Source: Desulfuromonadaceae bacterium UBA2294
Lineage (GTDB): Bacteria; Desulfobacterota; Desulfuromonadia; Desulfuromonadales; UBA2294
Direction: 5' to 3'
DNA length: 8,351 bases
NCBI GenBank assembly: GCA_002345625.1
Contig: DDWE01000032.1
Coordinates: 6,819-15,169 of the forward strand
Shown: positions 1-5,160 of the stretch, piece after piece
Numbering within the stretch: the stretch's first letter is position 1
Layout: each line of letters opens with the position of its first letter
Position numbers and translations under genes: made by a program
The notes under the pieces: generated by a model
The model's database searches: none
The model's input: only the letters and a program-made list of their open reading frames with translations
Told to the model about the DNA's origin: nothing

Positions 1-273
1 GGGTGCCGCCTCTATCTGTTTTCGGGGTGCGGGATGTGGCTGATCGGGGGCTTTGCGGGTCTGTGGCTGTGACTGTGACTGTGACTGTGGGGCCGGGGCC
101 GGGGCTGCGCTGGCGTTCGACATCTCCCGGGTGGCGACACGAACCAGTCCAACTTCGACCCTGGGGATTACGGTCCGGTCTACTGGCGCTGCGCCATCAA
201 TTCCAGCCAGAAGCAACGCGGCATGAGTTGCAGCTGAGAGGAACAGGCCGATGAACAGTGGTGGGACGCGCAT
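1..273 (-). CDS. tonB: TonB-family energy transducer, N-terminal part (runs off left edge)
   Basis: Reading the minus strand from the ATG at 273 gives 91 uninterrupted codons to the window edge, beginning MRVPPLFIGLFLSAATHAAL. Seen: a short cationic start (R2), one hydrophobic segment at about residues 5-25 containing Ser13-x3-His17, then a linker rich in Pro, Ala, Gln and Ser (about 54-91) with a QSQSQSQPQ run. Known: TonB proteins have one N-terminal inner-membrane helix with a conserved SxxxH motif that contacts ExbB/ExbD, then a Pro-rich periplasmic spacer and a C-terminal domain that binds the TonB box of outer-membrane receptors. The C-terminal domain is outside the window, so the family call rests on the N-terminus and on the divergent receptor gene. 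The ribosome site is weak (ACGG about 8 nt upstream), and no other in-frame start lies just upstream. TolA or another Pro-rich anchor is a less likely alternative. Confidence 0.77.
   Translation of the reverse strand, partial: MRVPPLFIGLFLSAATHAALLLAGIDGAAPVDRTVIPRVEVGLVRVATREMSNASAAPAPAPQSQSQSQPQTRKAPDQPHPAPRKQIEAAP
61..90. repeat. Hexanucleotide tandem repeat inside the TonB linker
   Basis: Five consecutive 6-bp units of the form CTGTGR lie at 61-66, 67-72, 73-78, 79-84 and 85-90; the three middle units are identical (CTGTGA). Two GGCCGG units follow at 91-102. Read on the minus strand they encode the Gln-Ser/Gln-Pro and Ala-Pro dipeptides of the TonB spacer. Because the unit is two codons long, gain or loss of units would change spacer length without shifting frame. 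Confidence 0.85.
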
Positions 274-317
274 GGTAAATCCGTCAGTGACCTGGTGCCG
301 AACTGAAACCTGTTCTT

Positions 318-347
318 CATATAAAACAGAAAGTAGTTGCGGGTCAA
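318..347 (-). promoter_or_regulatory. Candidate sigma-70 promoter for tonB
   Basis: On the minus strand, TTGACC (342-347; 5 of 6 to the -35 consensus) is followed after 18 bp by TATATG (318-323; 4 of 6 to the -10 consensus). Transcription would start near 311, leaving a leader of about 38 nt before the tonB ATG at 273. The spacing and position are sensible, but this is a by-eye match only. Confidence 0.45.
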
Positions 348-380
348 TCCCTGCTCAACTTTTTTGTTAGCAGCAAGTTG
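335..380 (+). promoter_or_regulatory. Mutually exclusive hairpins with a T-run (attenuator-like, weak)
   Basis: On the plus strand, AGTTG (335-339) can pair with CAACT (356-360), with an inner GGG/CCC (341-343 with 349-351), and six Ts follow at 360-365. This has the form of a short intrinsic terminator. The same CAACTT (356-361) can pair instead with AAGTTG (375-380), which would break the first stem. The stems are short and imperfect, and no plus-strand gene ends just upstream, so a real role is doubtful. Confidence 0.2.
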
Positions 381-424
381 GCGGATAAATAAAGCGGATG
401 ATTAATTGGTGAGATTATTTTAGG

Positions 425-454
425 TTGTTCTTCGGTGCTAACCCCTGCTATTTT
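425..454 (+). promoter_or_regulatory. Candidate extended -10 promoter for the TonB-dependent receptor
   Basis: On the plus strand, TATTTT at 449-454 is preceded by TG at 446-447, giving an extended -10 (TGCTATTTT). A poor -35-like TTGTTC lies 18 bp upstream at 425-430. A start near 461 would give a leader of about 39 nt before the TTG start at 500. The right arm of the GTTAGCA/TGCTAAC inverted repeat (436-442) lies in the spacer of this promoter, where a repressor could act; that is inference. Confidence 0.35.
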
Positions 455-499
455 ACGGTAAATATGTGATGAATTCCCTTGCTTTGATGGGATATCTCC

Positions 500-2989
500 T
501 TGGCTCTGTCATCCTCCCTTCACAACTTTGTGTGGGCTCTTTTTGTGCTCAGTCTCGGTCTGCTGCCGGCAGTCGCTTCGCCGGGGTATGCCGACGATGG
601 TGTCGACTCGTCTGCACCGGTCAATGCCGCATCTGCGATTGAAGCGTTGGAGGCTGAGGCAGAAGCCACTGTTCTGCCGACGGTGGTTGTCGTCGGCTCC
701 GTGGCAAGCGATGAGATCGGCAAACGTTCTCTCACCAAGGAGCAGATTGCAAACTTGCCCACCGGCGATGGAAATATCGAAGATCTCTTAAAATTCATGC
801 CTGGTGTTCAGGCTGCTGATGGTTCGAATACGTCATTTGTCGCCGGGGAGATTCTCCCTCCGTTGCTCTCGATTTCAGGAGGACGCCCGTACCAGAACAA
901 TTTTCTGATCGATGGTATGGGGAACAACAGTTTGATTGATCCGGCTTATGTCAACCCGCATGCAGTGGATCGCCTTCCCGGCCATCCGGAGGAGCTGTTT
1001 CTAAACGCGAATCTTGTCAAGACGACTACCGTTTACGACCATAATGTCCCGGTTCGTTTTGGTGGTTTCACCGGGGGCGTTGTTGATATAGAGACCATCG
1101 ATCCAACGGACGAGGTCAGTGGATCACTTTATTATAAAACAACGCGTGATGCCTGGACCCAATTTCACGTGTCCCCTGCGAATCAAGCCGCCTTTGAAGG
1201 CTCTTCGACCTATTACCGGCAACCTCATTTTACCAAACACAACGGCGGGTTCGATTTGTCGTTGCCGATCAGTGCTTCGGCCGGTCTGCTTCTTTCATAT
1301 CAGGCCGTTTATTCGAAAATCCCGCTCGTGTTTTTGGACACCAAAAAAGAACAGCAGCGTTTAAACGAGAACTACCTTCTGAAGTTTGTTGCGAAACCGA
1401 CATCAACGTCGAAGATCACACTTCAGGGGATTTACAGCCCCTACAAGGGTGATTACTTCACCAAGGATTCAAAGAACAGTGATTTTACCTTGAAAGGGGG
1501 AGGAAGCTCCCTTCTTGCCAAGTATCAAAAAGCGATTGGTGAGGGGACGTTAGACCTCAAGGCCGGGGTCAGAAGAAGTGAGAACTCCCGCGAAGCACCT
1601 AAGGACTACCTGGCCTGGACCAACAGCCCGAGCAAGAACTGGGGTGCCTTGATTGGTAGCACCACAAGCAAGGAAGGCGGGTTCGGCAACCTGGATATTG
1701 TCCAGGATTCCTACGAAGCCAATGCCGATTGGCTCTCTGGGGTGATGCGAACAGGTCCGCTTACGCATACGTTGAATCTCGGTGGACAATGGCTGCTGAC
1801 TCAGGGTTCCTACGATCGAGATGAGCCGACCTATTCCTATCGTTCGTCAATTCTTTCCAGCACAACAGTTTGTGGTGCCGACAATGTTGCTTGTGTCCCG
1901 GGCGAACAGTATTTGCGATTGCGCAGTAAATACGGCATCAGCCATGCGCGGGCAAAGATCAATAAATATGCTGTGTACCTTGACGACCAGTTACTCTTTG
2001 GTCGTATTGAGCTGCGCCCCGGGGTCAGGGTCTCTTATGACGACCTGATGGAGAATCTGGATGTTGCACCGCGGGTGTCGGGGTCTTTTGACCTGACCGG
2101 TAATGGCCGGACGAAGCTCATCGCCGGTTGGAGTCGCTACTACGGAGACACCCTCCTGACTTACAAATTGCGTGAAAAGATTGCATTCCTGGAAACCCAA
2201 TCACGCAGTTCGGTCATCGATAATAACGTGGAGTGGATAACGGCCAGCCGTTTTCTCTCAATTGACCAATTCTCAAAGCTGAAAACACCCTACACTGATG
2301 AAATTGTAGCCGGTTTTGACCAGATTCTTTGGGGCGGAACTGCGAGCCTGCGTTATGTTCGGCGTGATGGCAAGGATGAATTTGCCATGGAGCGCGATCC
2401 ATTAGTCAGTGGTGTGGTTCGTTATGCACGGCTCAACAATAATGGCCGCAGCCAATATGAAAGTTACCGGCTCTCCTGGGAAAAACAGTGGCCAACCCAA
2501 TTTCTGAGTCTGAATGCCGCATACGACGAGGCGACTTCAACCCACGGTGATTACATTGACCAGTTTCTTGTTAACGATTTTGACAATCGGATCTGGTATA
2601 ACGGCAGGCTTTACTCACCGGATGAAATGCCGCGAAGCGACTTTAACCGGCCGTGGGTGGCCAGTTTGGTTTATTCGGTGAAATTACCGATCGGGTTTAC
2701 ATTTACCAACACAACGCATTTTCGTGAGGGTTATCGGAGTATTGAGAATAGTGGAGACCCTATTGATATTGGCGGGACGCTCTACGCTAAATATGTTGAA
2801 ATCAGCCGTCCGAGTTCGACAGTTTTTGACTGGAAGATCGATTGGTCGCCACCGGCAGTCCCGGAGCAGGCTTTAACCCTGTCCCTCGAAATTTTCAACC
2901 TGCTTGATAAGAAAACGTATGTCGGCGCGGCAACGGATGAATATGAACTCGGTCGACAGTTCTGGCTGGGTGGGCGTTATAACTTCTGA
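500..2989 (+). CDS. TonB-dependent outer-membrane receptor
   Basis: Predicted 829-aa active transporter of the outer membrane, energised by TonB. Seen: a hydrophobic signal-like segment (about residues 9-27, likely cut near AVA-SPG); a TonB-box-like LPTVVVVGS at 59-67; a plug domain at about 70-200 with the SISGGRPYQNNFLIDGMG region (124-141) and a GGFTGGVVDIET end (188-199); then about 630 residues of alternating aromatic/polar strands that finish in GGRYNF with a C-terminal Phe, as expected for Bam-assembled barrels. Length is normal for the family. Two cysteines at 458 and 465 (CGADNVAC) could close a disulfide in a surface loop. The start is taken as TTG at 500: TGA at 485-487 closes the frame upstream and no good ATG exists downstream. 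The ribosome site (GGGA, 489-492) is weak, and the signal peptide has no Lys/Arg before its hydrophobic core. The substrate is unknown; nothing here marks it as siderophore, cobalamin or sugar specific. It diverges from tonB and overlaps the next gene tail to tail. Confidence 0.93.
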   Translation: MALSSSLHNFVWALFVLSLGLLPAVASPGYADDGVDSSAPVNAASAIEALEAEAEATVLPTVVVVGSVASDEIGKRSLTKEQIANLPTGDGNIEDLLKFMPGVQAADGSNTSFVAGEILPPLLSISGGRPYQNNFLIDGMGNNSLIDPAYVNPHAVDRLPGHPEELFLNANLVKTTTVYDHNVPVRFGGFTGGVVDIETIDPTDEVSGSLYYKTTRDAWTQFHVSPANQAAFEGSSTYYRQPHFTKHNGGFDLSLPISASAGLLLSYQAVYSKIPLVFLDTKKEQQRLNENYLLKFVAKPTSTSKITLQGIYSPYKGDYFTKDSKNSDFTLKGGGSSLLAKYQKAIGEGTLDLKAGVRRSENSREAPKDYLAWTNSPSKNWGALIGSTTSKEGGFGNLDIVQDSYEANADWLSGVMRTGPLTHTLNLGGQWLLTQGSYDRDEPTYSYRSSILSSTTVCGADNVACVPGEQYLRLRSKYGISHARAKINKYAVYLDDQLLFGRIELRPGVRVSYDDLMENLDVAPRVSGSFDLTGNGRTKLIAGWSRYYGDTLLTYKLREKIAFLETQSRSSVIDNNVEWITASRFLSIDQFSKLKTPYTDEIVAGFDQILWGGTASLRYVRRDGKDEFAMERDPLVSGVVRYARLNNNGRSQYESYRLSWEKQWPTQFLSLNAAYDEATSTHGDYIDQFLVNDFDNRIWYNGRLYSPDEMPRSDFNRPWVASLVYSVKLPIGFTFTNTTHFREGYRSIENSGDPIDIGGTLYAKYVEISRPSSTVFDWKIDWSPPAVPEQALTLSLEIFNLLDKKTYVGAATDEYELGRQFWLGGRYNF

Positions 2990-5160
2990 GCTTTTTCATC
3001 TTTTGCCGGTGGGTTGATGGTGACGGTGGTTAGGGGTGTCAGCTTCCCTCCCGCAATCAGGTTTACCTGATATTCTCCAGCTTTCTGTCCGGCCGGAATT
3101 TGCAATCGCAGATGTTTCTGTGCTGTGACGATGCTGACCGGAATCGCCTGTGGCAAGGATATCAAAGCCAGGTTGTTCCCGTTGCCGGCCAACATGGCAG
3201 TCCCATGGTCGATTATAAAAGCCCTTTGCCTCCCCATAAACCCTGCAGCTGCGGACCGAGTAAACGTTTTCCCCTCCCGCTCTAAAGCCCAGAGAACCCC
3301 GGAATCTGTCGTTGCATAAAGCATTTCGTTGTCGTAAGCAAGGGCGGCTGAGCTATCACCAAGATCAATGCCTCCGATCAGGGACGGTGTGTCCACTTGA
3401 CTGACGTCAACAACCAGTAGTCCGTGTTGCCCGGTGGAGAGCACGAGCAGGTCATTGGCCAGGACCATGTCCTGCACCAACAACATCTTCTGCAGTTGCC
3501 AGGGGAGCCGGAGATGATGAGTTATAACCGGTTTTGCCGGGTTAGAAACGTCGAGAACCGTCAGCAGTTCGTCGCCGTTTCGCGCCACGAATAGACGTGT
3601 GCCTCGGAGCAGAACTTTGTGGGCACCTGCTATCGGGGTCGTAGAGAGGGTTTGTGGCTGGGCCGGATTGGCTGCATCGATGATCAGTAGTTTGTTCTTG
3701 TCGATGAGGTAAAAAAGAGCCTCATCGGCGACGGCATCAGCAAAAATAATATCGTTGGTTAGAGTGCCAACCTGATGCGGCGCGTTCGGGTCGGTGACAT
3801 CGATAAAAAGAGCTTGATTACCTCGCCCTTCCAAAGCACACAGCAGATTACCAATATTCACAGTATGCTTGATGCCGAGGGGGGCGGGTAGTTTCGTGAG
3901 AATCTTGAGCTCACCATCATTGTTTTGCCGACGAGCGATATAGAGCCCTGAATTGCCATCTCCAAGGTAGACAAAGCGGCCTCTGCCCAGAATGGATGAG
4001 ATACTGGCAGATCTGATCTGTGCGAGGCTGTGAGTGAGCCGCCGGGGGTGAGAAATATCAACGCTCAAAAGTCCGTAGATGCCACTGGCGACAAAGGCGA
4101 CACCATTGCTCACCGCTACTGGACGCGACTGAGGAGGGAGGCCGGTTGAGCCGATCAGCCTAAGCTTGGTGTCTGCCCCAAACTGGTAAATATTGAAATC
4201 GCCGCGCCGTGACGTGCAATACGCAAAATCACCATCGATAGTGATCGCGTCTGTATAGATCCTCGAATCGACTTCTGGCAGGAGTTGGGGTGTGACCGGA
4301 GTGGTGATGTCGATGATGCGGATACCGGCCTCCCCAACCGGCAGGTAAGCATGCTGTCCCCGTACAGAAATTCCCCACGATCTTGACGGAAGTGCTATGG
4401 CGGAAAGTTCCTTCGGGGTGAGCGGTTTGCTTATGTCAAAAACCTTGAACCATTCGCGCATTTTTTCGTGCACGCTCAGGAGTAGTAAATTGTCTTTAAT
4501 AGCAAGAGCCCAAGGGCCTCCCTCAAAGGGGATGACGCCAATATGGCGCGGGGCGGTCGTATCCGTGATGTCAAAAATATGCAGCCCTTTTGGACTCCCG
4601 GCGTAAAGTGTATTCCCAATAATCGCAAGATCGAGTAAATGCGTGTTGGGAAGGTTCAGGGTGGCCACGGTTTTGGGCGCGGAAGGCTGGCTTGCGTCAA
4701 TAATCTGCAGTCCGTCGGCGGTGAGGAAGATGGTCTGGTCGCGAACGACCAGATCCCACGCCAGTCCGTTGCTCGCTACCGAGCCAATTACCCGCAAAGA
4801 CCTTGGATTCCGGATGTCGATGATATGCAGCCCTTGGTAGCCGGTAGCCAAGTAGCCTAATTGACCATCAATTGCAAAACGCCGCGCATTTCCTGGCAGG
4901 TTGAACCAGCCGATAATTTGGCTGCGGTTGTTAAGGTCGCGGCTGATGGATGCCCGTAGATTGGACGGCAAGCCCTCGCCGGTTAATTCGATGGTCAGCT
5001 CGCGTCCGAAGTCCGTATGTTGTGGTTGCACCGGATCAACGTGCATGGACGAAACTGGTGCTGTTGCCGGCGTAATTAATAAGGCAAAGACGCCCATCAA
5101 CAGCCCGGCGAGAAACAAGATAATGAGCAGCAGTGTTCCAACCCTCGGATCAAGACGCAT
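2977..5160 (-). CDS. Membrane-anchored LVIVD-repeat beta-propeller protein
   Basis: 727 aa from the ATG at 5160. A GTG at 5169 would add three residues, but ATG is preferred because GGGTGGG lies just upstream. Seen: a basic start (MRLDPR), one strong membrane helix at about 8-30, then a periplasmic part. A motif of the form GLxIIDI..P recurs about every 42 residues, at roughly 110, 150, 192, 237, 279, 321, 363, 405, 449, 490, 532, 580, 621 and 662; some copies are degenerate (321, 405, 621, 662). Known: LVIVD repeats (Pfam PF08309) form beta-propeller blades in surface or periplasmic proteins, usually without known activity. Fourteen blades would suit two seven-bladed propellers. Short beta-rich segments flank them (about 50-75 and 675-716). 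The start overlaps the end of the kinase gene by 11 nt, implying translational coupling; the end overlaps the receptor gene. No catalytic motif is visible; a scaffold or ligand-binding role is inference. The N-terminal helix could be a cleaved signal, but PATAP after it is a poor site. Confidence 0.85.
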   Translation of the reverse strand: MRLDPRVGTLLLIILFLAGLLMGVFALLITPATAPVSSMHVDPVQPQHTDFGRELTIELTGEGLPSNLRASISRDLNNRSQIIGWFNLPGNARRFAIDGQLGYLATGYQGLHIIDIRNPRSLRVIGSVASNGLAWDLVVRDQTIFLTADGLQIIDASQPSAPKTVATLNLPNTHLLDLAIIGNTLYAGSPKGLHIFDITDTTAPRHIGVIPFEGGPWALAIKDNLLLLSVHEKMREWFKVFDISKPLTPKELSAIALPSRSWGISVRGQHAYLPVGEAGIRIIDITTPVTPQLLPEVDSRIYTDAITIDGDFAYCTSRRGDFNIYQFGADTKLRLIGSTGLPPQSRPVAVSNGVAFVASGIYGLLSVDISHPRRLTHSLAQIRSASISSILGRGRFVYLGDGNSGLYIARRQNNDGELKILTKLPAPLGIKHTVNIGNLLCALEGRGNQALFIDVTDPNAPHQVGTLTNDIIFADAVADEALFYLIDKNKLLIIDAANPAQPQTLSTTPIAGAHKVLLRGTRLFVARNGDELLTVLDVSNPAKPVITHHLRLPWQLQKMLLVQDMVLANDLLVLSTGQHGLLVVDVSQVDTPSLIGGIDLGDSSAALAYDNEMLYATTDSGVLWALEREGKTFTRSAAAGFMGRQRAFIIDHGTAMLAGNGNNLALISLPQAIPVSIVTAQKHLRLQIPAGQKAGEYQVNLIAGGKLTPLTTVTINPPAKDEKAQKL

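Larger units (their letters stand above)
274..499. other. Divergent intergenic control region between tonB and the receptor gene
   Basis: This 226-bp stretch separates the TonB start (273, minus) from the receptor start (500, plus) and is clearly more AT-rich than the flanking genes. It holds one candidate sigma-70 promoter facing each way, annotated separately, and several short inverted repeats. These include GTTAGCA at 366-372 with TGCTAAC at 436-442, and CTGTT at 310-314 with AACAG at 325-329. I looked for a good Fur box and for a sigma-54 GG-N10-GC promoter and found neither on either strand. No convincing small gene is present. Confidence 0.7.

Noticed and set aside
3..254. Plus-strand open frame of 83 codons at the left edge
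   Set aside because: It lies opposite the TonB N-terminus. Its low-complexity Val-Thr run is only the antisense reading of the Gln-Ser repeat, while the minus frame has a coherent helix plus linker.
379..425. Fur-box-like AT-rich stretch (GATAAATAAAG...GATTATTTT)
   Set aside because: It does not form a convincing 19-bp inverted GATAAT pattern on either strand, so iron control is not supported.
434..449. Sigma-54-like GG...GC element before the receptor gene
   Set aside because: The GG to GC distance is 13 rather than 12 and the -24 TGGCAC core is not matched.
469..642. Small 57-codon plus-strand frame beginning MNSLALMGYLL across the receptor start
   Set aside because: It becomes Cys/Arg-rich nonsense after about 20 residues and runs inside the receptor signal peptide region. 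It is kept only as a possible hint of an N-terminal sequence problem.
3056..3071. Perfect 6-bp hairpin with a 4-nt loop as a terminator
   Set aside because: No T-run follows on either strand and it lies within the propeller coding sequence.
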